Assembly (NCBI GenBank): GCA_902500785.1
Contig: CABVRW010000009.1
Location: 29,987-93,986, forward strand
Direction: 5' to 3'
From: an uncultured Nitrospira sp.
Lineage (GTDB): Bacteria; Nitrospirota; Nitrospiria; Nitrospirales; Nitrospiraceae
Length of the DNA stretch: 64,000 bases
Made by a program: the position numbers and the translations under genes. The notes beneath the pieces are model-generated. The model was not told the DNA's origin, searched no databases, and saw nothing but the letters and a program-made list of their open reading frames with translations. Shown here in pieces: positions 8,304-16,094 of the stretch. Positions within the stretch are counted from its first letter, which is position 1. Every line of letters begins with the position of its first letter.

Positions 8304-9284
8304 TCATGATTGAGAGAGCCATTCGAGTATTCTGTTCTCTGCCCAAAACCGATCCTCTCCGGTGTGGCGTTGCTGAAAAAAACCACAGTGCCCGCCATAA
8401 CGTACCATCGCCAAGGTAATGCGTGCATTGTGGCTGATCGCCGGAGTATCGAACATCACGGCCGGAATGAACGGATCATCCTGCGCCGTGATAATCAGGG
8501 TGGGAACGGCGATCTGCTGCAATACATGACGCGCACCCGCGCGGTCATAGTAATCAACCACATCTTGATATCCTCCGTCGCTGGCGGTGTAGGCCGCATC
8601 GAATTGGGTGATCGTCTTCATCGCGTCTAACGGCGAGAGGTCCCATACCCCTGGAAAGAGCGCAGCTTTCCGTCGCATTCGGGCTTTAAGACGAGACAGG
8701 AAGTGCCCATGATAGAGCCAATTGCTGGGATGCTCCAAAGCCGTGACGCATTGCGTGGGATCAATATTCGGGCTGACGGCCACCACGCCTGCTAACGCCG
8801 GAGCAGAACGCCCCATTTCACCGGCCGCTTTCAGCGCAAGATTTCCTCCCATCGAGTAGCCCACGAGCCAGATGCCAGTCAGGCCGTCGCGGATCGTCAA
8901 TTCACGAACGATCGCGCGGTAATCGCCGCTGAGTCCGCTGTTGTAGAGTGTTGGCGTAAGGTGATCGGTGCCTCCGCAGGTGCGTTGGTTCATCCGAATC
9001 ACATTAAATCCTATACGATAGGCTTTCGCTGCCAGCCCGCGCATATAGTGCGACTCTGCACAACCCTCGAGTCCATGGATCAAAATCATGGTTCGGGAGG
9101 TGATCGGTTGAGGTTGCCAGTGGCAGAATCCGAGCAGCTGCGTGTTTGGCTCAGTGGTGAACAGACGTTCAACTTGAGGGAGATTCCTCGCCAGGGGTGG
9201 CCGAGGCCAGTAGCGAGGTACCACTGTCATGAGGTGGGGGTTACGCAGAAGGAATGCGGGGGTGAATGCATTCGAAAAGATCAT
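8304..9284 (-). CDS. YheT-like alpha/beta-fold hydrolase
   Basis: A 326-residue hydrolase of the YheT/ABHD family. It begins with the family segment F-x-PAFLLRNPHLMT, and has the oxyanion region LIHGLEG, the nucleophile elbow GYSMGGN, the acidic residue in AQDDPFIP and the catalytic His in YGGHCGF. The length fits the family, which is usually 320-345 residues. In known members the substrates are small esters or lipids, and bacterial YheT proteins have no settled function. It is convergent with the kinase gene and divergent from the aldolase gene, so it is probably transcribed alone. Confidence 0.88.
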   Translation of the reverse strand: MIFSNAFTPAFLLRNPHLMTVVPRYWPRPPLARNLPQVERLFTTEPNTQLLGFCHWQPQPITSRTMILIHGLEGCAESHYMRGLAAKAYRIGFNVIRMNQRTCGGTDHLTPTLYNSGLSGDYRAIVRELTIRDGLTGIWLVGYSMGGNLALKAAGEMGRSAPALAGVVAVSPNIDPTQCVTALEHPSNWLYHGHFLSRLKARMRRKAALFPGVWDLSPLDAMKTITQFDAAYTASDGGYQDVVDYYDRAGARHVLQQIAVPTLIITAQDDPFIPAVMFDTPAISHNARITLAMVRYGGHCGFFQQRHTGEDRFWAENRILEWLSQS

Positions 9285-9298
9285 GCGGGTTCTATAAT
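9271..9298 (+). promoter_or_regulatory. Promoter for the class II aldolase gene
   Basis: A consensus -10 TATAAT lies at 9293-9298, with TTCGAA 16 bases upstream as a weak -35. It overlaps the start of the divergent YheT-like gene. The leader to the aldolase start would be about 115 bases. Confidence 0.5.
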
Positions 9299-9420
9299 AG
9301 ACAACGAAGACTGCCGGCGCACTTCAAATTTTCTTAAGAGAAGACGAGGAGTTCTTCTCAAGGGGTGCAGTCGAGTGACCGATAACAGATGCTGGTAGGG
9401 TGCCCCTAAAGGAGGTATGT

Positions 9421-10068
9421 ATGCTTACGGCGATCGGCGATGTGATGCGGCGGGTATACGAGCGAGGCTGGATCACGACCAGAGACGGTAACATCAGCAT
9501 GCGGAAGCGGGAGGGCAAGTATCTCTACATCACACCTTCTGGGTGGCGAAAGACGATTGTGCACCCGGAGCATGTGGTGCGATTGGAGGTGGTCACCGAT
9601 CCCGAGACCGGCTACTTGGTTCCCAATGTGCGTGATGGCCAACAGCCTTCCGGGGAGCTGTGGATGCATTGGAATCTTCAGCGGGATACGAAGAAGACGC
9701 GAACGGTCGTCCATGTTCATGCGACGCACATCGTTGCGGCCATCTATGCGGGAATCGATTTGCAGGCGATGAGCGCCGAGTTTCCAGAAATTTCTCGCTA
9801 TACGCGTGTCGGCCGAACCGTCCCTGCGTTGCCGGCCTTGTCCCGCGATTTGGCGGATCAGACCGCAGAATGCTTGGGATTAGGAAAGGATGGAACGCTG
9901 GAATTTGACATTGTCGGTCAAATGAATCATGGCGTATGCGCGGTAGCAACGGATCCCTGGGCGGCCTACGAACATATCGAGAGGCTGGACCATATCTGTG
10001 AGATCGTTTTGAAGAGTGGGGTTATGTCGAGGACGTTGGGCCAACAGCCGCTTTCTGTGAAGCGGTAA
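9421..10068 (+). CDS. Class II aldolase/adducin family protein
   Basis: A 215-residue protein of the fuculose-phosphate aldolase/adducin fold. It has an N-terminal RGWITTRDGNISMR segment (phosphate-binding loop in the family), the zinc-binding HVHATH, an acidic SAEFPE segment, and a third likely metal ligand in NHG near the C-terminus. These residues support a metal-dependent aldolase or dehydratase acting on a phosphorylated sugar. It could be an L-fuculose-phosphate-type aldolase or an MtnB-like dehydratase; the sequence alone does not decide. The start at 9421 has GGAGG five bases upstream, whereas the longer GTG start at 9400 has none. Confidence 0.85.
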   Translation: MLTAIGDVMRRVYERGWITTRDGNISMRKREGKYLYITPSGWRKTIVHPEHVVRLEVVTDPETGYLVPNVRDGQQPSGELWMHWNLQRDTKKTRTVVHVHATHIVAAIYAGIDLQAMSAEFPEISRYTRVGRTVPALPALSRDLADQTAECLGLGKDGTLEFDIVGQMNHGVCAVATDPWAAYEHIERLDHICEIVLKSGVMSRTLGQQPLSVKR

Positions 10069-10130
10069 GTGGGAGCGAGCAGAAAAGAGAACGGGGTGAG
10101 AGCCTCACACTGTCAGGCCCGTTTGTATGG

Positions 10131-10206
10131 TGGCTCCCCGGGCAGGACTCGAACCTGCGACCAGCCGGTTAACAGCCGGCTGCTCTACCAACTGAGCTAC
10201 CGGGGA
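10131..10206 (-). tRNA. tRNA-Asn (anticodon GTT)
   Basis: On the minus strand the 76-base gene starts TCCCCGG, pairs with CCGGGGA and ends with an encoded CCA. It has the D arm GTAGCTCAGTTGGTAGAGC, the anticodon loop CTGTTAA on a GCCGG stem, and the T arm GGTTCGAGTCC. The anticodon GTT gives asparagine. Confidence 0.97.
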
Positions 10207-10270
10207 ACAAAGAGATTCAAGATAATCGTCGGCATTCTAGCAAAACTAAAGAGAGAAGGGGGAGACTTTT

Positions 10271-10540
10271 TTAGATGCCGAAATCATCAGTCTCGTCTTC
10301 GTCTGAAGAGGCGTCAGTATTTCCTTCCGCCAACGCGGCAAAATGTTTTGCCCAAGTAAGATAGAGATTTCCACTATCCCGCATCGTATCGGCGGCTTTG
10401 ATAAGCTTTTCTGCTAGTTCCGGGTCTTTCCCTCCCGCATGTATGACTGCAGCTTGCCGTTCGATGGCTTTGGGGTATTCGTGCAAGAGGCCTGCAATCT
10501 CACGAAGGAGTTCATCGAGCACATTGTTTTCTTGTTCCAT
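10271..10540 (-). CDS. Small conserved-looking hypothetical protein
   Basis: An 89-residue, helix-rich soluble protein. It starts MEQENNVLDELLREIAGLLHEYP, is followed by an amphipathic central region containing LAEKLIKAADTMRDSGNLYL, and ends in a very acidic tail (SSDEDETDDFG). A GAGAGGA ribosome site precedes the ATG. It lies just past the terminator of the oxidoreductase operon, on the same strand, and upstream of tRNA-Asn, so it probably has its own promoter. I do not recognise a family. Confidence 0.65.
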   Translation of the reverse strand: MEQENNVLDELLREIAGLLHEYPKAIERQAAVIHAGGKDPELAEKLIKAADTMRDSGNLYLTWAKHFAALAEGNTDASSDEDETDDFGI

Positions 10541-10563
10541 TAGATCCTCTCAGTGCTCAGTTC

Positions 10564-10602
10564 AAAAAAAAGCCCCATAGCGTCCCACGCTATGGGGCTT
10601 TT
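10564..10602 (-). terminator. Intrinsic terminator of the 2-oxoacid oxidoreductase operon
   Basis: A strong perfect hairpin (AGCCCCATAGCGT / ACGCTATGGGGCT around a three-base loop) is followed on the minus strand by a run of eight T. It lies 18 bases after the last operon gene. The plus-strand side also ends in TTTT, so it can act in both directions. Confidence 0.92.
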
Positions 10603-10619
10603 GAGACGCGGCAGTTCTG

Positions 10620-10898
10620 CTATCCTTGGTATGCTTGTCCGAGACCTGCAGACTCGCCTTTGTGGCTCATCAGCTGCCCAGTGGCGCTGACCGCCTGCAT
10701 CTCAATCGCCTCGTGTTTGGCGGCGTTGCAGACAACGACGCACAGTTCGCATCCCTTACAGCGATCAATCGTGACTTCCGCCACCATCTTAGCCGAATTC
10801 AGATCCAAGCAGTTGGCTTCCGGGCAGTACATGATGCAGAGGCGGCAGCCCTTCTTGGCCACGCACTTCTCGTCGATCACTTGCGCTACGTTATACAT
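10620..10898 (-). CDS. 2-oxoacid:ferredoxin oxidoreductase, ferredoxin-like delta subunit (PorD/ForD-type)
   Basis: A 92-residue electron-transfer subunit with two 4Fe-4S binding motifs: C-x5-GCRLCIMYCP near residues 12-27 and CKGCELCVVVC near 47-57. It is the last gene of the five-gene operon. In known enzymes this subunit passes electrons between the catalytic iron-sulfur centres and ferredoxin. The C-terminal 35 residues after the second cluster have no cysteines and are of unknown role. Its start has AAGGA upstream and lies 23 bases after the gamma gene. Confidence 0.9.
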   Translation of the reverse strand: MYNVAQVIDEKCVAKKGCRLCIMYCPEANCLDLNSAKMVAEVTIDRCKGCELCVVVCNAAKHEAIEMQAVSATGQLMSHKGESAGLGQAYQG

Positions 10899-10921
10899 GC
10901 GACGTGGTTCCTTCTCTCTCG

Positions 10922-11629
10922 TTAAGCCGCAACGGCAGGATTGCCGACTCGTAACTCGATTTTGTTCTTATCGGCCCATTCGCTTGCAATTTCATATGCC
11001 GCTTTGACCGTCGCCAGGTTCTTTGCCAACAACATTTCCTTCTTGGCGAATTTTTTCTTAATCGCTTCGTCCAAGGAGGCGGTTCCACCGGATGCCACGA
11101 ATTTCTTCCCGAAGCGCTCCTGCAACGCGCCGTCGAGGGCTTCCATAGAGACGCACTTGGTAATACCTGCTACCGAGCCGATCATGGACATGTTCGTCGA
11201 GAGCTCGGTGCCAGCGACTTCGATTGCGAGTTCCGTTCCCGCAATGTAGAACAAGGCGACGTTCAGATCCTTCAGCCGGTTGATGTCTTCTTCCGACAAA
11301 AGGGGCTGGGCTGAGTTGATGATGACGACTCCCCCCTCTTTGACGCCGGAGTAGAACGGCATGGTATAGCTCTTTCCCATCGTAATGACCTGGGGATGAA
11401 ACACCTCGATCACATCAGGAAATACCAACTCTCCCCGGTCATAGATCCGCTCAATCCCGATGCGACAGTAGCTTTCTGCTGGAGCCATTCGCTTTTCAGC
11501 TCCGAAAAACGGATTCGAAATGGAAAACTTCCCGTCACGATTAGCGGCCATGGCCATGACATGGGCTGCCGTCACGGCACCTTGCCCACCCAATCCGGAC
11601 ATACGAATATTGATTCTTTTCTTGATCAT
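10922..11629 (-). CDS. 2-oxoacid:ferredoxin oxidoreductase, gamma subunit (PorG/ForG-type)
   Basis: A 235-residue subunit of the pyruvate/ketoisovalerate oxidoreductase gamma family. It starts with the family signature INIRMSGLGGQGAVTAA and contains an ISNPFFGAEKRMAPAESYCRI segment that lines the CoA/substrate region in known enzymes. The remaining part carries the usual Rossmann-like fold pattern. It lies between the beta and delta genes with 17- and 23-base spacers. With the alpha and beta subunits it forms the catalytic unit that interconverts a 2-oxoacid and acyl-CoA plus CO2. The C-terminal Lys/Ala-rich helix is typical of the five-subunit Hydrogenobacter-like form. Confidence 0.9.
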   Translation of the reverse strand: MIKKRINIRMSGLGGQGAVTAAHVMAMAANRDGKFSISNPFFGAEKRMAPAESYCRIGIERIYDRGELVFPDVIEVFHPQVITMGKSYTMPFYSGVKEGGVVIINSAQPLLSEEDINRLKDLNVALFYIAGTELAIEVAGTELSTNMSMIGSVAGITKCVSMEALDGALQERFGKKFVASGGTASLDEAIKKKFAKKEMLLAKNLATVKAAYEIASEWADKNKIELRVGNPAVAA

Positions 11630-11646
11630 AAGCGACCTCCGGTTCC

Positions 11647-12549
11647 TTAAGCTTTTCCCGCTAGCTGTTTGGCGGCGGCTTTGCGTTCCTTGTCCTTTGC
11701 GGCCAGTTCCGCCAAGAGTTGTTTCGCCGGTTCGCTGATGTACTCTTTGTAAGCAAACCGTTCGGTTGGCTTTTCGGAGTCACGCATTTCTTGAAGGCCT
11801 TCCATGCTGTTCTTGCCGATTTCAAGAATGCACGGGGTGTACAGCTGGATATATGTTGGTCCGATTTCACGCGCGATCAAGACCGAATTCCGGATCACCT
11901 TTTCCACGAGAGAAGGCTTGCTCACCGTGCAGTTGACCACATAGTGACAGCCGGACTCTCGAGCAATTTCAGGTAAGCGGACCTTGTCGAACAGTTTTCC
12001 GACCGGAGCCATCTTGGCAACAAATCCCTTTTGCATCAGGCCGCTCTCCTGGCCGCCTGTATTGGCATACAGTTCATTGTCGAAACAAATGGTGGTGAAC
12101 TTCTCCTGGCGAAACCAGGCTTGCAGAGTCATGTCCAAGCCGATATCGACCGTCGCTCCATCGCCCGCTAAAACGACCACGTCTTTCACGCGGTCAGGGA
12201 ATCGCACACTCAGGGCTCGCTTCAGTCCTGACGCGATTGCGTTTTGATTGCCAAACAGGGAGTGAATGTTGTGCACGGCGACCATCGGGAATACAAGGCT
12301 GGTACAGCCTGTTGATCCAACCATGACTGTGTCTTCCGGATTCGGAAGGGAGGCGAGGATATAACGAAAGGCCATTGATTCCGGGCAGCCGGCGCACAAA
12401 GAATGCTGCTCGATCAGTTCCTTGGAGGTTCCAATATCTTTCCAGCCGCGATCCTCTTTCCCGTAGGTCGCGCTTTGAACGAGATCCTGATAATCCGACG
12501 GCATGATGTCATATAGATCCGGAGAAATTTTGATTCGCTCCTTGCTCAT
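11647..12549 (-). CDS. 2-oxoacid:ferredoxin oxidoreductase, beta subunit (thiamine diphosphate-binding; PorB/ForB-type)
   Basis: A 300-residue catalytic subunit. It holds the CAGCPE cysteine motif near residue 52 for a 4Fe-4S cluster, a further GCTS segment, and the thiamine diphosphate motif GDGATVDIG...ELYANTGGQ (about 128-170). It belongs to the family that decarboxylates or carboxylates 2-oxoacids with ferredoxin. The strong GAGGAGG ribosome site supports the start at 12549. It is third in the operon, 67 bases after alpha. Whether the enzyme uses pyruvate or 2-oxoglutarate cannot be read from this sequence alone; in rTCA-cycle organisms both five-subunit enzymes occur. Confidence 0.93.
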   Translation of the reverse strand: MSKERIKISPDLYDIMPSDYQDLVQSATYGKEDRGWKDIGTSKELIEQHSLCAGCPESMAFRYILASLPNPEDTVMVGSTGCTSLVFPMVAVHNIHSLFGNQNAIASGLKRALSVRFPDRVKDVVVLAGDGATVDIGLDMTLQAWFRQEKFTTICFDNELYANTGGQESGLMQKGFVAKMAPVGKLFDKVRLPEIARESGCHYVVNCTVSKPSLVEKVIRNSVLIAREIGPTYIQLYTPCILEIGKNSMEGLQEMRDSEKPTERFAYKEYISEPAKQLLAELAAKDKERKAAAKQLAGKA

Positions 12550-12616
12550 GTATGCCTCCTCAAGGCTTGTCGCTCGCGTAGTTGATGGCTTATGGACGGT
12601 TATTTAACGGCTATTC

Positions 12617-13828
12617 TCAGCTACCTCTCCCAGCAAGTGATTCGGATCGGAGGCCGAGGGCTGTCTTGATCTCTGAGACGATGATTTCCGGTGGCATAGT
12701 CATTCCACCACACACGTGAGGGCCAGCATGTACGCGCTCGCTGTTTGGAATGGTGGCTTTGATTTCCTTCGCGAGCCATCCCGTCACATTAAACTCTGGC
12801 ACAAAGATGTGTCTGGCATTCTTGGTGGCCTCACGAATTTCCTCTCCGGGCCAGGGGCGTAGTGACTTCACTTTCACTAATCCACAACGCACGCCTTCAT
12901 CTTCAAGCAAGCGGATGGCTTCTCGTCCCTGAGAGACCGCAGTGCCTGAGGCAACAATCACCACCTCTGCATCGGTGTTCTCCGTTTCGATCAAGCCATT
13001 GATCCACTTGATCGTGTGTTTGCGCGATCGTTCCACCGCTGCCCAAATTTCCTGTTGCCAAGAGGCGTGGGTGGCATAGCTGATGTAGTTGCTCTTCATA
13101 ATGAAGGGGTCGCGCATCATTCGGACAGGCGGACATTCCATGTCCATGCAGGGCACAGGTGAGCGGTAGGGATCGTAAGGGGGCAGGCACATATCGGCTG
13201 GGGTGAGGTTAACGACGTCTTTTGTATGGGTCACAAAGAAACCGTCGCAGCATAATGCCAACGGCAAATGCACTTCTGGCTCTTCCGACACCATGAAGCC
13301 CTTGAGGATCCAATCGAAAAAGTCTTGCGCCGTTTCTGCGTGCCAAACGAGCATGCCTGTATTCAACAGGTAAGAAATCTCAATGGTATCAGGCTGAATT
13401 GACAGCGGGGAGTTGATGCCACGACACGTGACGATCATTTGAATCGGCAGGCGTGCGCCAGCCCACATGGGAAAGTTTTCCATGGCGCGCATCGTGCCAG
13501 GGCCTGCGGTTGTGGTGAAGACTCGTGCTCCACCAAAGGCAGCACCGGCACACTGGGACATAACGGCAAACTCGCTCTCGCCGCGAAAATAATCACCGAT
13601 GTAGCCTTCAGCGAACAATTCTCCGATGAGGGCTGCCGCTTCACTCTGGGGCGTGATGGGGTAAGCGATCATCACGTCACAGCTCGCGCGCCGCAAGGCT
13701 TCCTTAATGACCTCGCTGCCGGTATAAAAGGATGGATTGCGAGGGGCCTCGTTCATCATCTTCCACGCATCTGTATAGGTCTGGCCCTTTTTATTTTGTG
13801 TCCCGATGTGGGATTTTATTTCAGCCAT
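12617..13828 (-). CDS. 2-oxoacid:ferredoxin oxidoreductase, alpha subunit (PorA/ForA-type)
   Basis: A 403-residue subunit with the family's pyrimidine-binding domain: YPITPQSEAAALI near residue 57, GESEFAVMSQCAGAAFGGARVFTTTAGPG near 83-112, and the C-terminal transketolase-like region. It has an N-terminal extension of about 35 residues before the core. AGGAGG precedes the start. It pairs with the beta subunit to build the thiamine diphosphate site. Together the five genes supply the CO2-fixing ferredoxin-dependent step of the reductive TCA cycle, if run in the reductive direction; that direction is inferred from the likely organism. Confidence 0.93.
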   Translation of the reverse strand: MAEIKSHIGTQNKKGQTYTDAWKMMNEAPRNPSFYTGSEVIKEALRRASCDVMIAYPITPQSEAAALIGELFAEGYIGDYFRGESEFAVMSQCAGAAFGGARVFTTTAGPGTMRAMENFPMWAGARLPIQMIVTCRGINSPLSIQPDTIEISYLLNTGMLVWHAETAQDFFDWILKGFMVSEEPEVHLPLALCCDGFFVTHTKDVVNLTPADMCLPPYDPYRSPVPCMDMECPPVRMMRDPFIMKSNYISYATHASWQQEIWAAVERSRKHTIKWINGLIETENTDAEVVIVASGTAVSQGREAIRLLEDEGVRCGLVKVKSLRPWPGEEIREATKNARHIFVPEFNVTGWLAKEIKATIPNSERVHAGPHVCGGMTMPPEIIVSEIKTALGLRSESLAGRGS

Positions 13829-13870
13829 GGACTCGGCCTCCTTTTATTCGTTAGAAGTGCTTCAAGCTAT

Positions 13871-14506
13871 CTAGTTTGAAGCACTGGTCTTGGCTGTTGT
13901 CAGCCGTGGTTTAACCGTGCCTTTGAGTTTGCGGATCCACTCCCCTAATTTCAGGATCTTCTCTACGGAGGCATCTCTAAAGGAGAGCATGGCATCTTCA
14001 TGCCCTGCCTGCGCACACATCGCGACTGTATAGCATGATGTCCCGCCGCGGATGATCTTGAGTGACAAGTTCGCCTGGTGGCAGTGTACTCCGATGAACA
14101 TGCAGCAGTCGATCTTGTTGTGCCAGATAGTCAGGTTCGGGTGGTTGGGGTTAATTTCTACTTCAGGATTAATCTTCGGATATTTGGGGCGATAGTCCGG
14201 CATCGGAATCAACATTGGCTTTTGCCCGGGCTGAACACATTCTTTCAAAATGTCATACAATTTTCTGACGGCGGCGGCCTTCTTGGCGGCTTTTTCGTTC
14301 CAGGCCCATAAAACTAAGGGGCCAGGGAAAATGGTCGGGACCTGCGCCATCAAGAATTGGCGTGCCGCTTCTTCGTAAGCTTTCTCTTCGGGAACGATTA
14401 CGCCGTTGATATGGGCCTCGCCTGGATTGGGGAGATAAATTCCCATGGAGGCTGCTGCCGGTGGCAGGAAGTGCTCTGGGCCTGGTAACACGCGATACTG
14501 AGTCAT
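13871..14506 (-). CDS. 2-oxoacid:ferredoxin oxidoreductase accessory (epsilon-type) subunit
   Basis: A 211-residue protein, first gene of the operon. It contains a conserved-looking region NLTIWHNKIDCCMFIGVHCHQANLSLKIIRGG with Cys/His residues, followed by TSCYTVAMCAQAGHEDAMLS. Its place beside alpha, beta, gamma and delta subunits matches the fifth (PorE/ForE) subunit of five-subunit enzymes of Hydrogenobacter and Nitrospira. I assign it mainly from context and from a vague family memory. Its biochemical role is not settled in the known systems; the clustered Cys/His residues could bind a metal or cluster. Confidence 0.72.
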   Translation of the reverse strand: MTQYRVLPGPEHFLPPAAASMGIYLPNPGEAHINGVIVPEEKAYEEAARQFLMAQVPTIFPGPLVLWAWNEKAAKKAAAVRKLYDILKECVQPGQKPMLIPMPDYRPKYPKINPEVEINPNHPNLTIWHNKIDCCMFIGVHCHQANLSLKIIRGGTSCYTVAMCAQAGHEDAMLSFRDASVEKILKLGEWIRKLKGTVKPRLTTAKTSASN

Positions 14507-14850
14507 TCAAACCTGCTCTCTTTTTGGGGTTAACAACTTGGAGAAGGGACACCCTCGATTAAAGCGTGAGGTCAAACCACTCTATGCTTTCTCGATGTTT
14601 CTCTGCAACACGGCAGAAGGCCCACTGTGGGGAAATTTAGGGCCAGCACCCGAGAAGGCTGTTAGGCCTTTTGAACTAGAGCACTCCGGCCTTCGCAAAC
14701 GGTGCTAAGTGCGCATTATAGGTGGCAATCTTTCGGGTTGTCAATCTGATGAACTGCAGGAGATGCAGGGCGACCTTGCCCCGGCCTGGATGCGCCGCGT
14801 TTTTACCATGCGAGCCCTGAGGTGGTCGATCTTAGTCCTGTACGGCGAAG
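14507..14850. other. Promoter and 5' leader region of the oxidoreductase operon
   Basis: About 340 bases without a gene. The minus-strand promoter at 14715-14744 would give a leader of about 200 bases. Within it, near 14655-14695, GAAGGC and GCCTTC arms can form a hairpin. No open frame in either direction looks like a protein. Confidence 0.6.
14715..14744 (-). promoter_or_regulatory. Strong sigma-70-type promoter of the 2-oxoacid oxidoreductase operon
   Basis: Read on the minus strand, a perfect TTGACA (14744-14739) and a perfect TATAAT (14720-14715) are separated by 18 bases. This is one of the best promoter matches in the window and faces the five-gene operon. Confidence 0.8.
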
Positions 14851-15138
14851 CTAGGTGTGAGGTGGCAATGCGGGAAGCACGCGTTGGAATGGGTGGACTT
14901 CCACGCGTTCGAAAACTCCGTACACTGTGTAAGGGTCTTCTTGGGCGATCCGCTGAGCTTCTTCGAGCGAATCTGCCTCTATGACGATTAGGCTACCAGA
15001 CTGGTCGGTGAACGGGCCAGCCAAGAGAACTCGCCCTCGGCGGTTTAACGGCTCTAGCCCGGCGAGGTGAGCGGGCCGATGAATCTTGCGTTTTGCCTGG
15101 CCGTCAGGCCCATCAAAGCCAAGAATGACAAATGTCAT
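14851..15138 (-). CDS. YCII-related domain protein
   Basis: A 95-residue protein of the YciI family. It has the N-terminal MTFVILGFDGPDG, an HLAGLEPLNRRGRVLLAGPF core, and the SLEEAQRIAQEDPYTVYGVFERVEVHPF end, all typical of YciI-like proteins. Known relatives are ferredoxin-like folds with an active-site His-Asp pair, and one member is a chloromuconolactone hydrolase-like enzyme; most have no known substrate. A His and Asp are present here, but I cannot say which reaction it performs. AGGA upstream supports the start. It lies 20 bases after the DUF2203 gene on the same strand, so they are probably one unit. Confidence 0.85.
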   Translation of the reverse strand: MTFVILGFDGPDGQAKRKIHRPAHLAGLEPLNRRGRVLLAGPFTDQSGSLIVIEADSLEEAQRIAQEDPYTVYGVFERVEVHPFQRVLPALPPHT

Positions 15139-15158
15139 AGAGATTCCTGGGCCCTTTG

Positions 15159-15572
15159 TTAAGGAGCGGTTCCCTCAAGAGGCTGGCGGTCTTTATATCC
15201 GCAGGAGGTCTCGTGCCACCATAGAATCTCGTCTTCGCCAAACTTCCAGCACAGATATACGATGCGGTCTTCGAACTTATAGGGGAAATCACACAGCCCT
15301 AAATCGACGTCTTTGATGACCACGCCAAGCTCGTGAATTGCCTGCAAGCTTCCGCTGATCTCGTGGAGGGCTCGAATGTAGAGGGCACCTACGGGGCTTC
15401 CGCCGCCCGATGCCGCCTGCGCACTGGCTTTGCTCACCTCTTCCTTAGTACTCGCGATAACGGTTTTAGCTCGACGTATCGCGGCAAACCGTTGGTTGAG
15501 TTGAGGCAGTAGTTCGTTGGCTTCTGCCAGGGTGAAGATGCGATCGGGTGTGTCGTGGTCTGATTTTGCCAT
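15159..15572 (-). CDS. DUF2203 family protein
   Basis: A 137-residue protein. It starts with the FTLAEANELLPQL motif, then a coiled-coil region, and ends with GVVIKDVDLGLCDFPYKFEDRIVYLCWKFGEDEILWWHE...GYKDRQPL, which is the diagnostic end of the DUF2203 family. The function of that family is unknown; members often lie near metabolism or redox genes. A short Gly/Ser-rich stretch near residue 57 separates the helical and C-terminal parts. No strong ribosome site is seen before the start at 15572. Confidence 0.9.
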   Translation of the reverse strand: MAKSDHDTPDRIFTLAEANELLPQLNQRFAAIRRAKTVIASTKEEVSKASAQAASGGGSPVGALYIRALHEISGSLQAIHELGVVIKDVDLGLCDFPYKFEDRIVYLCWKFGEDEILWWHETSCGYKDRQPLEGTAP

Positions 15573-15755
15573 AAATATTTGCCCGGCCGATCTTTAACAT
15601 ATCAGTCCTTGGGCTGCAACCAAGGCTATGCTCCACCGAAAAATGGCTTGCTTGGTGACTGAAGATGACTGGTAATCGGTTTGTTATCCGTTTGAGTGAT
15701 AGCGGGTAAGGGTTTGAGCTGTAGTGCGTGAGACTACTGATCGGGCTTTAATTTG

Positions 15756-15784
15756 TTGACAATGTTCCGGCTCGGCGCTAGAAT
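15756..15784 (+). promoter_or_regulatory. Sigma-70-type promoter, probably for rho
   Basis: TTGACA at 15756-15761 and TAGAAT at 15779-15784 are spaced by 17 bases. It is the only strong plus-strand promoter seen before rho and implies a leader of about 300 bases. Confidence 0.68.
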
Positions 15785-15943
15785 TCAATCAACTTCGCGA
15801 TTCTCATAAATAGCTTTACCTTCTGTGCATCGGCTTCCGAGACCCATCTCAAGCATAAATTCCCAGAGCAGTGCAATATCGGTCTCGCAATAGTGGGTTA
15901 TTTTCATTTCCGCGAAATCTAAATCGTCAACGCCTTCATCGAA
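15785..15943 (-). pseudogene. Possible 3' remnant of a protein gene
   Basis: On the minus strand about 52 codons read FDEGVDDLDFAEMK, then ITHYCETDIALLWEFMLEMG, and end at a TGA. The composition and the HYCETD segment look like a real protein end, loosely recalling the C-terminus of RNase H-fold exonucleases, but there is a stop immediately upstream and no start. I read it as a decayed gene end or a chance open stretch. It would lie antisense to the rho leader. Confidence 0.3.
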
Positions 15944-16094
15944 CTATCCTGCCGAAGACAACCAGCAGGTTGACACCTAGACAATCATTTCTGTGAATTC
16001 GTTCATGACCACTCAATCGTTTTTCTCATTTTGGGGAGCTGTCGGGTTGAGAGCCCGATAGGGAAGAGGTATGACACAGGTTAAAGGGGAAGTG

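Larger units (their letters stand above)
15573..16094. other. Intergenic region upstream of rho
   Basis: About 520 bases. It contains a strong plus-strand promoter (15756-15784), a possible minus-strand gene remnant (15785-15943), and a hairpin TCGGG...CCCGA (16042-16058) just before the possible early rho start. The promoter would give rho a leader of about 300 bases. Known rho genes are often autoregulated through their leader; that is an inference here. Confidence 0.55.

Noticed and set aside
10069..10359. Open reading frame of 96 codons on the plus strand
   Set aside because: Much of it is the antisense of tRNA-Asn; the GRTRTCDQPVNSRLLYQLSYRG stretch is the classic false translation of a tRNA gene.
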